A stretch of DNA of 64,000 nucleotides from Lunatibacter salilacus (GCF_009797935.1 NZ_VOLC01000011.1:1678-65677); one strand, 5' to 3'. Counted from the first letter of the stretch, positions 33,868 through 42,820 are shown. Made by a program: numbers and translations. The notes: generated by a model from the sequence alone, not told the origin.

Positions 33868-33902
33868 TAAATCGAACCCATCACCCATCACCCATAACTA
33901 AT
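33868..33902. repeat. ACCCATCACCCATAA short repeat
   Basis: A short run of AACCCATCACCCATAACTAATTAACCC-type words right at the end of the sugar epimerase-like gene. It belongs with the runs at 765-830 and 54704-54777. Confidence 0.55.
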
Positions 33903-34858
33903 TAACCCATCAATCTCCCATATGCCAACACATCTTTGCTAATCGTAGTAAGTATCTCATGTGGCTCCATCGTCGGATCCTTCCGGCCATGTTCGGCACC
34001 TCCCAGATTATACTCCGCATGGATAATCTTGGGCATGCTGCTGTCTGTAAACTTCGGATGCTTGAGCAGCAGGTCAAATTTAACATTTCCCTCTCCCAAA
34101 GGCACATTGACGGGAACATTTCCCTTTCCATTCGGGTTTTTGCCCCATACAAAGTCTTTAAGGTCAAAACTTCGGATTTTGTCGGAAATCATATAGAAGA
34201 CATTTTCATAAGACTGATACCCTTCCACAGCTGCATGCCTCAGGTCAAATTGCACCCCAATATGATCCGGATCTATTCCATCCAGCAGATGGTATATTTC
34301 CCACACTGATCCGCCAATCCGGCTGCCGGCATGGTTTTGATAATGGCCGCAGACACCGTACTTGGCATGCATGTCAGCTACCCGTTTCATTTGCTCATTA
34401 AGTGACTTTAGTTCGGAGACAATGCTTTTTGAGGGAAAGGGCATCCATCCCATGCGGTAGTGCTTGATGCCTTCGCCTGACAAAACTTCGAGAAAACCCT
34501 CCCATTCGGGCAGCTTGGCCAGCGTCAATTCCGTTGTAAGTACAGGCGTTTCCAAACCCAACTTTTCACATTCCCGGATCACGGGCGGCAGTTTGGAGGC
34601 CATCTCGTCGATATCGAAGAATCCGTTTGACCTGACTGGTAAATCTACTCCCGTAAATCCCATATCCATGGTTGCCCGTGGAACGTCCTTCAAAGGAAGC
34701 CATTGCAAGGCCTTGGTGAACAAATACAGGGGCATGGGTCCTTTCGGTTGTGGAGGTAGGGTAAATCTCTTTTGCGTCTGTACAGCGTGGATTTCTCCAC
34801 CCACCAATCCAAGGGCGGTGACGGCGGCTAGTTTTTTGAGGGACGATCTTCGGTTCAT
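33902..34858 (-). CDS. Exported sugar phosphate isomerase/epimerase-like TIM barrel
   Basis: A 318-residue protein of the xylose isomerase-like TIM barrel (AP endonuclease 2) superfamily. ATG 34858 gives the start MNRRSSLKKLAAVTALGLVG, a twin-arginine signal (RRSSLKK plus hydrophobic stretch), so it is likely exported folded by Tat. A TTG at 34873 would add five residues. Blocks include MGFTGVDLPVR, HYQNHAGSRIGGSVWEIYHLLDGI, IGVQFDLRHA and DLKDFVWGK, which carry the His, Asp and Glu metal-site positions of the fold. The substrate is unknown. It ends at the island boundary. Confidence 0.85.
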   Translation of the reverse strand: MNRRSSLKKLAAVTALGLVGGEIHAVQTQKRFTLPPQPKGPMPLYLFTKALQWLPLKDVPRATMDMGFTGVDLPVRSNGFFDIDEMASKLPPVIRECEKLGLETPVLTTELTLAKLPEWEGFLEVLSGEGIKHYRMGWMPFPSKSIVSELKSLNEQMKRVADMHAKYGVCGHYQNHAGSRIGGSVWEIYHLLDGIDPDHIGVQFDLRHAAVEGYQSYENVFYMISDKIRSFDLKDFVWGKNPNGKGNVPVNVPLGEGNVKFDLLLKHPKFTDSSMPKIIHAEYNLGGAEHGRKDPTMEPHEILTTISKDVLAYGRLMG

Positions 34859-34895
34859 AATTGGGCGTTTCAATATTCTCTTTCCAAAGCTATAA

Positions 34896-35143
34896 ATAAA
34901 ATTGAGAAATCTAAAAATAACCCGGACAAAGCAAAAATAGACAGGACTATCTTGGGCATGCGCCTATTAAGTGATTTCGTCCATGACGGAGATACTTGGG
35001 AAGAAGGTACAATCTGTGATCCAAGAAACGGGAAATCCTATTCTAGTATAATTAAACTGGTGGATAATGATACCATGGAAGTTCGGGGATATGTAGGCAT
35101 TGCCGCATTTGGCCAAACTGTAGAATGGACCAGAGTCAATTAA
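34896..35143 (+). pseudogene. 5'-truncated DUF2147 remnant
   Basis: Reading in frame from about 34896 gives LKNNPDKAKIDRTILGMRLL, SDFVHDGDTWEEG, TICDPRNGKSYSS and EVRGYVGIAAFGQTVEWTRVN. That is the C-terminal half of DUF2147 envelope proteins (NPD..., GTIYDPxNGKxY, RGYIGxxxxGRTxxWTR). A stop lies just upstream (TAA near 34890) and there is no signal peptide or first half. A TTG at 34952 or ATG at 34958 could start a 61-63-residue piece, but the domain is incomplete. Confidence 0.8.
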
Positions 35144-35144
35144 C

Positions 35145-35426
35145 CTAAATTAGAAAAAAGAATAAAAGAGAAACCGCCAGTACCATGGTCATCTGTTTGG
35201 CCTTTTGCTGGGTTTCTTTTGATATTTTTCGTTTACGGATTACTAATACCGCTAAGCTCATTGCTACCAATTGGCAGGCAATGCCTAATCCGTTAATCCA
35301 GCCTGTATACAAAGTTATATTCAGATTTATCGCCACAAGTGGGATTACGCATAAACTAATGCCTATTACCCCCAGCAAAAATGCCCGATCCAGTAATTTC
35401 TTTTCGCTCAGGGTATTCAATTTCAT
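35145..35426 (-). CDS. Small hypothetical membrane protein downstream of the repeat
   Basis: A 93-residue protein with three predicted membrane helices: residues about 14-33 (AFLLGVIGISLCVIPLVAI), 41-61 (GWINGLGIACQLVAMSLAVLVI) and 78-93 (MTMVLAVSLLFFFLI). A basic loop (RKRKISKETQQKAK) separates the last two. Not recognised. Its ATG at 35426 sits directly after repeat unit B' on the minus strand, the same arrangement as the outer membrane gene at 3044. Upstream on the same strand is the PolX-like gene. Confidence 0.65.
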   Translation of the reverse strand: MKLNTLSEKKLLDRAFLLGVIGISLCVIPLVAINLNITLYTGWINGLGIACQLVAMSLAVLVIRKRKISKETQQKAKQMTMVLAVSLLFFFLI

Positions 35427-35623
35427 CTGTTTATAATTTGATTTTTAACGGTCAGATGGAATCTCGCGACTATATCATCCCACTGTGTGAGGATCTCGTC
35501 ATGCTCGATTTCATGTGTTTATAATTGTTTTTCAATTGTCACCCCGATTAATCGGGGCAGGCTATGGAATCTCGCAACGAAAATCATCCCATTGTGTGTT
35601 GCCTGCGTGATGCTCGATTTCAT
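35427..35623 (-). repeat. Two-unit ATGAAATCGAGC repeat between genes, minus-strand copy
   Basis: Read on the minus strand, unit A' is 35623-35515 and unit B' 35514-35427, in the same order as at 2867-3043. Unit A' opens with an ATGA that overlaps the PolX-like stop (35620-35622). It carries a 34-codon frame and contains an extra block with a CCCCGATTAATCGGGG palindrome. Unit B' is one base shorter in its middle than unit B, so its tiny frame stops early after 14 codons. Its tail (CTGACCGTTAAAAATCAAA through ATAAACAG) differs from unit B by one base and ends at the ATG of the downstream gene. Confidence 0.85.
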
Positions 35624-37323
35624 TGTATTTTATTTCTTTTTTGGGCAAAATAAGTTTCCAGATCTGCCAAATTCATTGCATTGAGGGTCATCTCCTTAGT
35701 TAGTCCACCCTTGCGGCCCGCATATACGCCGTATTTCATATCCGCAAACCCGGCCGTCTCATGGGCATCGGGGTTGATGGACAATTTGACATCCTTTTCC
35801 AACGCATAATGCACCCACCTCCAGTCCAGATCCAATCGCCAAGGGTTTGCATTTATTTCTATAGCCACCCCTAGTTTGGCGCAAGCGTCAATGATAACCT
35901 TATGATCTATCGGATAGCCGTCCCTACGAAGCAATAGACGTCCTGTCGGGTGTCCGAGAATGGTTGTGTAAGGGTTTTGAATGGCTTTAAGTAAGCGTGC
36001 CGTGGCCTTTTTGCGGTCCATACTCAGACTGGAATGGACAGATGCCACTACATAGTCAAAACTCGCCAGCACCTCCTCTGGATAATCCAGGCTTCCATCC
36101 ATCAGAATATCGCTTTCTATTCCTTTAAATATTTTAAAAGGGGCAAGTTCTTTGTTCAGCGAGTCGATCTCCTCCTGTTGTTTCGCAATGCGTTCGGCGT
36201 TTAGTCCATTGGCATAAAAGGCAGATTGACTGTGGTCGGCCATGCCGAGGTATTCATACCCGAGAGATTTGCAGTATTCCGCCATTTCACGCAGTGTATG
36301 TTTGCCATCACTGTACGTAGAGTGATTATGAAGGGGGCCTTTGAGATCTTCAAAATTTAGCAGTTCAGGCAGTTTACCCTCCTTGGCCAATTCGATTTCA
36401 AATTGGCCCTCACGCAGTTCTTCGGGAATGAAGGACAATCCTGCTTCGGCATAAGCAGCCTCTTCGCTTTCGAATTTTTTACTTAAAAAAACACTGGCAA
36501 GGGTTTGATTTTCATTGACAACAGACAGCAAATGAGGTCGGCTTGCTTTTCGAAGGAGTTTTTCACGGACGAAAATATCCTTGGAAACGAGCAGGATATC
36601 ACAACGCAGGTCTGCTCCTTCCACATATCCTCCCCAGCGGTATGGGCTGGAAAGGGTAATGTCTTTCCTAAGCAAAGGAATATCCGCCAGCTGAGAGAGG
36701 GTAGTTTTGGGGCTATCGGTAGCAATCAAAATTTCTAGATTGGAAATAATCTCAATCTTCCTTGCATACTCCCCCACAATGGATACATTTCCAACTCCCG
36801 CAGCCGACTCCAACGGTTCCGACAGTTGATCCACAATGGGCTCGATATCAGCATATAGCCATTTGCCTTTGTTGCTGTCGATGTATTCGAGTGCTTCGAT
36901 AATTCCTTGCTGGGTCTTTTCCCCAAATCCTTTCAACTTCGCCACCTGACCGGATTGACAGGCTTCCATAAGCTCATGGGTGGAAGTAATGTTGAGTTCC
37001 TGCCAGAGTACCTTAATCTTTTTTGGACCCAGCCCCTTGATGGTTAGGACTTCGAGGATTCCCTCAGGGGTTTTTTCCAAAAGTTCAATTAGCAGCTTGT
37101 GCGTTCCGGAAGCAACCACTTCCAAAATCACCTCAGCAATACTTTTTCCAATACCGTTTATTTCCTGAAGTTGGCTGGAGTTCAATCCTGCCAGAGGAGG
37201 GGCATCCCGTTCTAGGGTTATAAGTGCGGACTGGAAGCTCCTTATTTTAAAAATGTTCTCCTCATGCAGCTCCATGAGTTGAATGGTAAGCTTGAGTGTT
37301 CTGGTGATTTGCTTGTTATCCAA
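35620..37323 (-). CDS. polX: PolX-like protein: HhH and PHP domains with degenerate polymerase palm
   Basis: A 567-residue protein with the PolX layout. Helix-hairpin-helix repeats are INGIGKSIAEV (55-65), IKGLGPKKIKV and LKGFGEKTQQG; a palm-like region is about 175-280; a C-terminal PHP domain (331-560) starts HNHSTYSDG and has GMADHS, GIESDI, HSSLS, HPTGRLL and NPDAHETAGF. PHP supplies a metal-dependent 3'-5' exonuclease/AP endonuclease in repair. The palm aspartate dyad (GDIDIL in typical PolX) is replaced by SNLEIL (194-199), so polymerase activity is probably lost while PHP metal ligands look intact. The stop is overlapped by the repeat at 35623. Confidence 0.88.
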   Translation of the reverse strand: MDNKQITRTLKLTIQLMELHEENIFKIRSFQSALITLERDAPPLAGLNSSQLQEINGIGKSIAEVILEVVASGTHKLLIELLEKTPEGILEVLTIKGLGPKKIKVLWQELNITSTHELMEACQSGQVAKLKGFGEKTQQGIIEALEYIDSNKGKWLYADIEPIVDQLSEPLESAAGVGNVSIVGEYARKIEIISNLEILIATDSPKTTLSQLADIPLLRKDITLSSPYRWGGYVEGADLRCDILLVSKDIFVREKLLRKASRPHLLSVVNENQTLASVFLSKKFESEEAAYAEAGLSFIPEELREGQFEIELAKEGKLPELLNFEDLKGPLHNHSTYSDGKHTLREMAEYCKSLGYEYLGMADHSQSAFYANGLNAERIAKQQEEIDSLNKELAPFKIFKGIESDILMDGSLDYPEEVLASFDYVVASVHSSLSMDRKKATARLLKAIQNPYTTILGHPTGRLLLRRDGYPIDHKVIIDACAKLGVAIEINANPWRLDLDWRWVHYALEKDVKLSINPDAHETAGFADMKYGVYAGRKGGLTKEMTLNAMNLADLETYFAQKRNKIQ

Positions 37324-37506
37324 GATTTCCTGCGTTTCTTAAAACTTAAAGACAAATGTCCGTAATATTTGTTTTAAAATAAAATCATTCCCCTTATCTT
37401 ATGCAGGTCAATGAAGGAGGGGGCATTAATAGAGACATCAGTGGAGTTTGTCTGATGTGACATGAGAAAGAATCTAATCAGTCGAAAGGCAATAAAATAA
37501 TAAAGC

Positions 37507-37914
37507 ATGAATTATTGGTTAGTAAAAACAGAGCCTGAAAGTTATTCCTTGGACGATCTAAAAGCAAAGGGTGAAGAGATTTGGGACGGTGTCCGAAATT
37601 ACCAAGCGAGGAATTTCATCGAAAAAATGAATCCTGGGGACTTGGTTTTTGTTTACCATAGTGGCAAGCAAAAGTCCCTGGTGGGATTGGCGGAAGTTTC
37701 TTCCGCACCCTTTGCCGATCCTAAAGCAAAGGAAGATGAAAAATGGCTGGCTGTTCACCTTACCTATAAACAACACTTAGGTACCCCATTATCACTCGCC
37801 GACATAAAATCATCCCCCGAACTTCAAGGGCTTCTTCTAATAAAACAATCCAGGCTGTCCGTGATGTCAGTAGAACCCGCTGACGCAGCTTTGCTTCTAA
37901 AAATGACCCAATGA
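37507..37914 (+). CDS. EVE domain protein
   Basis: A 135-residue single-domain EVE protein. It shows the family start MNYWLVKTEPESYSLDDL, then IWDGVRNYQARNF, MNPGDLVFVYHSG and VGLAEV. EVE belongs to the PUA-like superfamily that binds modified bases (for example in YTH/EVE proteins); many stand-alone copies are housekeeping. Its TGA overlaps the ATG of the next gene (ATGATG), so they are translated together. Confidence 0.93.
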   Translation: MNYWLVKTEPESYSLDDLKAKGEEIWDGVRNYQARNFIEKMNPGDLVFVYHSGKQKSLVGLAEVSSAPFADPKAKEDEKWLAVHLTYKQHLGTPLSLADIKSSPELQGLLLIKQSRLSVMSVEPADAALLLKMTQ

Positions 37915-39509
37915 TGAAAAACTATATCCTCCTGTGTACTTTCTTGCTATTTTCTGGAATGGTGGGCTACTCAGCAGCCCAAGTTCAATTCACCGAGCGA
38001 ATGGAGGTAGAGACTAATTGGTATGACGATGACTTTATTGTTATGCCCAGGAACGAAGGGTTTGTAGCCTTTCGGGTCATTGCGGACAAGTTTCAAGGGA
38101 GGAAAAATACATTTCAATACGTTTTGGGAGATTTTCAGCTCGGGAGTGGAGAAACATTCCGATTTTCTTTAAAGGAGAATTCTGAGCTGTTGGGTTTTGA
38201 TTTGGATAGGAATTTTCTTTATGTGTTGTTTCAAAAGGGGCCTTCCTTTAATAACGAGCGCTTTATTTATGAGATTAACCTAGACACAAAGCAGGTGGCA
38301 GAGGTGTCTATGAACAGTTTGTTGAACGCAGAATTACAGGATTTTTTGGTTTTCAACAGAAAGTCGGTCTTTATGGGCACCTACGAATACCGACCGGTGA
38401 TTCAGATTTTCGATTTGGCTACCATGGACGTAATTACAGTACCGGGTGTATTCGAAAAGGACGCCAATATACTTCAGTTGAGGAAGGATCCGGAGTTGAA
38501 CGTATTCGACGTGCTGATGAGCAGGAGGGACTTTTGGAAAAAGAAAATTGTGACCATTCTAACCTATGACACCAACGGCAATAAGTTGAGGGAAGTAAAA
38601 ATTGACGATCTGGCTGATCCTTCCATGGAGATCGTGGAGGGGGTATTGACCTCTTCGGAAGACTACAAACAAGCCTTAATAGGCCCATATGGGCTCCGCC
38701 GAAAGGAGGCCTATCAGGGAATTTATTTTACTAAAATCAACGAATTTGGCGAGTATACCAACAAGTACTATACGATAGCCGATTTCCCGAATTTCTACAA
38801 TTACCTACCGGAAAAAACAAGGGAACGGCGGATTAAATCTCTGGAAAGGGATATAGAAAGAGGGAAAAATACCCCCATCAGAAATGTAGTGGTTACCCGG
38901 GAAGTTTCAGATTTGGGCGGGTCTTTTTTGGTGTACAATGACCTGTTTGTTTCCTCCTCAACCCGCTATATGCCCAGGGATGGGATGTATGCAAATAGTT
39001 TTTATCGTATGAACCCCATGATGGGCGGAGGTTATAGCGGTTTGTATAACCCGATGTTTATGGATCCCAGGTTCAGGACGGCGCAGGTCACCCAGCAATA
39101 CAAATTTTTGTCCGCCCATTTTTTGATAATCGATGCGGAGGGAGACGTCCTTTGGGACAATGCGCTTTCTTTGAATAATTTCAGCAAATCCGATCCCAAT
39201 AAGTTTGGGGAAATCAGTTTTGACGGAACAAATTTGTTCTTTATGTATTTGGATGGACTTCAATTGATGCTTAGCCAGTTTAGGTCTGGAGAGTTGGTTC
39301 GGGAACATGAACCCTTTGAATTGGAACTGGTCAATGAGAACGAGCGAATTCGAGATACGAAAGAATCCAGCCTGCAATTGATGTGGTGGTATGACAATTA
39401 CTACATGGTCACTGGCAAACAAAAAGTAAGGTATCAGGATAATGAGGGAAAGGAACAAACGAGGGATGTAAGCTTCTTTACCAAAATTAAAGTGGAGGAT
39501 TTGATCTAG
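37911..39509 (+). CDS. Hypothetical exported protein coupled to the EVE gene
   Basis: A 532-residue protein with a Sec signal peptide (residues 5-24, YILLCTFLLFSGMVGYSAAQ). The mature part is beta-rich and repetitive in style (FLVFNRKSVFMGTYEYRPVI), consistent with a propeller-like fold. Around residues 340-390 there is a Met-, Tyr- and Gly-rich stretch (MYANSFYRMNPMMGGGYSG, LYNPMFMDPRF). Not recognised. It shares ATGATG with the EVE stop, so either Met could start it. Periplasmic or surface location is likely. Confidence 0.7.
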   Translation: MMKNYILLCTFLLFSGMVGYSAAQVQFTERMEVETNWYDDDFIVMPRNEGFVAFRVIADKFQGRKNTFQYVLGDFQLGSGETFRFSLKENSELLGFDLDRNFLYVLFQKGPSFNNERFIYEINLDTKQVAEVSMNSLLNAELQDFLVFNRKSVFMGTYEYRPVIQIFDLATMDVITVPGVFEKDANILQLRKDPELNVFDVLMSRRDFWKKKIVTILTYDTNGNKLREVKIDDLADPSMEIVEGVLTSSEDYKQALIGPYGLRRKEAYQGIYFTKINEFGEYTNKYYTIADFPNFYNYLPEKTRERRIKSLERDIERGKNTPIRNVVVTREVSDLGGSFLVYNDLFVSSSTRYMPRDGMYANSFYRMNPMMGGGYSGLYNPMFMDPRFRTAQVTQQYKFLSAHFLIIDAEGDVLWDNALSLNNFSKSDPNKFGEISFDGTNLFFMYLDGLQLMLSQFRSGELVREHEPFELELVNENERIRDTKESSLQLMWWYDNYYMVTGKQKVRYQDNEGKEQTRDVSFFTKIKVEDLI

Positions 39510-39535
39510 TCTGCCCTGCGGCGTGGATAATTTTT

Positions 39536-39543
39536 TATATTTG
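39536..39543 (+). promoter_or_regulatory. TAnnTTTG -7 element upstream of pyrR
   Basis: TATATTTG matches the consensus and lies 16 bp before the pyrR ATG at 39560. A TTG at 39511-39513 could be the -33 element with a 22-base spacer, longer than usual. Confidence 0.5.
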
Positions 39544-39559
39544 TAATCAAATTTTGGTT

Positions 39560-40111
39560 ATGCAGAAAAGATTAGTCCTCGATCAAACCCAAATCGACAT
39601 CACTATCAGCAGGTTTTGTTACCAGCTGATTGAAAATCACGATGATTTTGACAATACGGTTCTTTTGGGATTGCAGCCAAGGGGTTCCTTGGTTTTGGAC
39701 AGGATTGTCCGGCGCCTTAAGGAAATTTCGGGTATTTCCGTTCCTTTTGGGTATTTGGATGCGACATTTCACCGGGATGATTTTAGGAGGAGGGAGCTTC
39801 CTCTCAGGGCCAATGAAACCAAGATAGATTTTTTGATTGAGAACAAAAAAGTGATTCTGGTCGATGACGTAATCTACAAGGGGAGATCTATCCGCGCTGC
39901 TATGGATGCCATGATCGCCTTTGGTAGGCCACAAAAAGTAGAACTAATGGTCCTTATAGACCGCAAATATACTAGGGATTTCCCCATTAAGCCGGATTAC
40001 TACGGTAGGCAGGTCAATACCTTGGAGAGTCAATATGTAAGTGTAGAATGGCAAGATCAAGGCTTTGAAGAAGACGCAATTTGGATCACAGAAAAGTCCC
40101 CCAACAAATAA
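39560..40111 (+). CDS. pyrR: PyrR: pyrimidine operon regulator / uracil phosphoribosyltransferase
   Basis: A 183-residue PRTase. The PRPP-binding loop VILVDDVIYKGRSIRAA is typical of PyrR, preceded by LLGLQPRG and FGYLDATFHRDDFRR, the PyrR-specific block. It can make UMP from uracil, and in many bacteria also binds pyr mRNA. No attenuator hairpin with its binding site was recognised here. ATG 39560 is chosen over a TTG two codons upstream. pyrB follows after 2 bp, so they are one operon. Confidence 0.93.
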   Translation: MQKRLVLDQTQIDITISRFCYQLIENHDDFDNTVLLGLQPRGSLVLDRIVRRLKEISGISVPFGYLDATFHRDDFRRRELPLRANETKIDFLIENKKVILVDDVIYKGRSIRAAMDAMIAFGRPQKVELMVLIDRKYTRDFPIKPDYYGRQVNTLESQYVSVEWQDQGFEEDAIWITEKSPNK

Positions 40112-40113
40112 AC

Positions 40114-41037
40114 ATGCAACAGCTCAGTACCAAACACCTTTTAGGAATCAAAGACATTTCTGTCTCAGACATAGAACTGATTTTTGAGACAGCGGACAAC
40201 TTCAAAGATGTATTGAATAGACCCATCAAAAAGGTACCCTCTCTGAGAGACATCACCATTGCCAATGTTTTTTTTGAAAATTCCACCCGAACCAAGCTTT
40301 CTTTTGAACTGGCGGAAAAGCGACTTTCTGCCGATGTGATTAATTTTGCCTCGGGTAACAGCTCCGTGAAAAAGGGCGAAACGCTTATTGACACAGTAAA
40401 TAACATACTTGCCATGAAAGTGGATATGGTGGTGATGCGGCACAGTAGCCCGGGTGCTCCACACTTTTTATCCAAAAACATCAAAGCAAATATTGTCAAC
40501 GCCGGAGATGGTACCCACGAGCACCCTACTCAGGCACTTTTGGACGCTTTTTCCATCCGTGAAAAACTTGGCGATGTGGCAGGGAAAAAAGTAGCCATCA
40601 TCGGAGATATCCTTCATTCCAGGGTGGCGTTGTCCAATATTTTCTGCCTCCAAAAACTGGGTGCGGAAGTGATGGTCTGCGGCCCCATCACACTGCTTCC
40701 CAAACACATTGCCAGCTTGGGAGTCAAAGTAGAACTGGATGTCAAAAAAGCCCTAGCTTGGTGCGATGTGGCAAATGTCCTCCGCATTCAGCTCGAGCGG
40801 CAGCAAATTAAGTATTTCCCCTCGCTTCGGGAATATTCGCTGTATTATGGGGTAAATAAAAAAATGCTTGATCAATTGGACAAACCCATCGTGATTATGC
40901 ATCCCGGACCTATCAACCGCGGCGTGGAATTGAACTCCGATGTGGCTGATTCGGAGCATTCCATTATCCTGCAACAGGTAGAAAACGGAGTAGCTATTCG
41001 AATGGCGGTGTTGTACCTTCTGGCAGGAGTGAAATAG
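40114..41037 (+). CDS. pyrB: Aspartate carbamoyltransferase catalytic subunit
   Basis: A 307-residue enzyme joining carbamoyl phosphate and aspartate in the second step of pyrimidine synthesis. The carbamoyl-phosphate motif STRTKLSFE (57-65), the HEHPTQALLDAF block and the aspartate-binding end HPGPINRGVELNSDVAD are all present. Length is normal for the catalytic chain. ATG 40114 is used because an upstream in-frame ATG (40081) would overlap pyrR by 31 bp and adds an unrelated N-terminus. No pyrI is in the window. Confidence 0.97.
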   Translation: MQQLSTKHLLGIKDISVSDIELIFETADNFKDVLNRPIKKVPSLRDITIANVFFENSTRTKLSFELAEKRLSADVINFASGNSSVKKGETLIDTVNNILAMKVDMVVMRHSSPGAPHFLSKNIKANIVNAGDGTHEHPTQALLDAFSIREKLGDVAGKKVAIIGDILHSRVALSNIFCLQKLGAEVMVCGPITLLPKHIASLGVKVELDVKKALAWCDVANVLRIQLERQQIKYFPSLREYSLYYGVNKKMLDQLDKPIVIMHPGPINRGVELNSDVADSEHSIILQQVENGVAIRMAVLYLLAGVK

Positions 41038-41169
41038 ACCGAATAAAAAAGCTACCTGCTGGAAGTCTGTAATAACCGATTTTGGACTCGATTTTGAGCG
41101 TATCAAATTAACTATCCGTAAGTGTGCGGGTAATTTTTTGTAAATTGCCATTTCTTTCATCATAGCGAC

Positions 41170-42537
41170 ATGATATACAACAGCATAATAGATACCATAG
41201 GAAACACCCCACTTGTACGATTGAACAAACTTAATGCGGGCATTAAGGGAGAAATTTTGGTAAAAGTGGAATACTTCAACCCAGGCAACTCCATGAAAGA
41301 CCGCATGGCTATCAAAATGGTGGAGGATGCCGAAAAGGAAGGCTTGTTAAAGCCGGGAGGGACCATCATAGAAGGAACAAGCGGGAATACAGGAATGGGA
41401 TTGGCCCTTGCGGGAATTGCCAAAGGGTACAAATGCATCTTTACAATGGCCGATAAACAATCCAAGGAAAAGATAGATATTCTGCGAGCCGTAGGTGCGG
41501 AAGTAATCGTTTGCCCAACCAACGTTTCTCCGGATGACCCGCGTTCCTATTATTCTGTTGCGAAAAAACTTAACCAAGATATCCCTAACTCTTTCTATCC
41601 AAACCAATATGACAACTTGTCTAACTGGAAAGCCCACTATGAGACCACCGGTCCGGAGATCTGGCGGGACACAGAAGGGAAAGTTACGCATTTTGCCGCC
41701 GGTGTGGGTACTGGAGGCTCCATGTCCGGTACAGCGAAATACTTGAAAGAGCAAAATGAAAACGTTGTCTCTGTGGGCATAGATACTTACGGATCGGTTT
41801 TCAAGAAATATAAGGAAACGGGGATTTTTGACGAAAATGAGGTATATCCCTACCTTACTGAAGGAATTGGGGAAGATATTTTGCCCAAAAATGTGGACTT
41901 TGACATGATAGATCACTTTATCAAAGTGACGGACAAGGATGCGGCGGTGATGACACGGAAGCTTTCCCGGGAGGAAGGACTTTTCGTAGGCTGGTCCTGC
42001 GGTTCGGCAGTGCATGGTGCCTTGGAGTATGCCCGGGACCATTTAAAGGAAGGCGACCAAATGGTCATTTTGCTTCCTGACCATGGTACCCGCTATTTGG
42101 GCAAGATTTACAACGACGACTGGATGCGTAACCATGGATTTTTGGAAGACAAAAATTATACGACAGCCAGAAATATTATTAACGCCCGTTCAGGGGGCTA
42201 CAGTTTAGTGGTCGTGCATAAAGATACCCTTGTCAAGGATGCCATTTCAGTGATGAATGCAAGCAGCGTATCTCAGATTCCGGTGATGGAAGACGGGAAT
42301 GTCGTAGGCAGTATTACCGACAGTAAATTGTTGAACAAAATTATTCAAAATCCCAACCTCAAAGATGCTCAGGTAGCAGACGTTATGGAAGATTCCATGA
42401 AGTTCGTTGCTCTAGATAGTACATTGGATGTGCTTTCCAGCATGGTGGATAAAGAAAAGGCCGTCTTGGTCCGGGATGAGTCTCATCAGATTCATATTAT
42501 CACCAAGCATGATATCTTGGCTGCCATTACAGGGTGA
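41170..42537 (+). CDS. Cystathionine beta-synthase (PLP fold with CBS domain pair)
   Basis: A 455-residue fold-type II PLP enzyme. The N-terminal GNTPLVRLNKL, the PLP lysine in PGNSMKDRMAIKM and the loop EGTSGNTGMGLA are clear. The catalytic core covers about 1-320, ending near HGTRYLGKIYNDDWM. Residues about 335-455 form a Bateman module of two CBS motifs (VSQIPVMEDGNVVGSITD and HIITKHDILAAI), the layout of cystathionine beta-synthase rather than cysteine synthase. It would condense serine and homocysteine, or act in cysteine/H2S metabolism. It stands alone 132 bp after pyrB. Confidence 0.92.
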   Translation: MIYNSIIDTIGNTPLVRLNKLNAGIKGEILVKVEYFNPGNSMKDRMAIKMVEDAEKEGLLKPGGTIIEGTSGNTGMGLALAGIAKGYKCIFTMADKQSKEKIDILRAVGAEVIVCPTNVSPDDPRSYYSVAKKLNQDIPNSFYPNQYDNLSNWKAHYETTGPEIWRDTEGKVTHFAAGVGTGGSMSGTAKYLKEQNENVVSVGIDTYGSVFKKYKETGIFDENEVYPYLTEGIGEDILPKNVDFDMIDHFIKVTDKDAAVMTRKLSREEGLFVGWSCGSAVHGALEYARDHLKEGDQMVILLPDHGTRYLGKIYNDDWMRNHGFLEDKNYTTARNIINARSGGYSLVVVHKDTLVKDAISVMNASSVSQIPVMEDGNVVGSITDSKLLNKIIQNPNLKDAQVADVMEDSMKFVALDSTLDVLSSMVDKEKAVLVRDESHQIHIITKHDILAAITG

Positions 42538-42586
42538 AAAAGGATTGAAATTTAGTAATTCACTAAATGAACAATAAAAAATTAGA

Positions 42587-42727
42587 CGCTTCAGTGAAAA
42601 GGGGTACGATTTCGATATCCGGGCGGGGTGGGAAAATGGCTGGTTGATGTATAAAAAATACCCGGCTTATGCTTCAGGATATACCTTCTTCTTCATTTCG
42701 CTTCAAATGCTCTTTGTGTTGTATTAA
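42587..42727 (+). pseudogene. Possible fragment of a membrane protein gene
   Basis: A 46-codon open frame without a start reads RFSEKGYDFDIRAGWENGWL, then MYKKYPAYASGYTFFFISLQ, and ends at TAA. The pattern of an amphipathic xFDIxxxxxxGWxxYKK block followed by a hydrophobic helix resembles the N-terminus of multi-pass Bacteroidota membrane proteins. The rest is missing. This is a weak call; it may be chance. Confidence 0.3.
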
Positions 42728-42820
42728 CCAGACTATGCCCTCCTATTTGGGGTGTTTCAGGCCGGACCGCTTTCATCAGGATTCTTTCTTCGCGGCTAAT
42801 AAAATCGCGGCTTATATATT

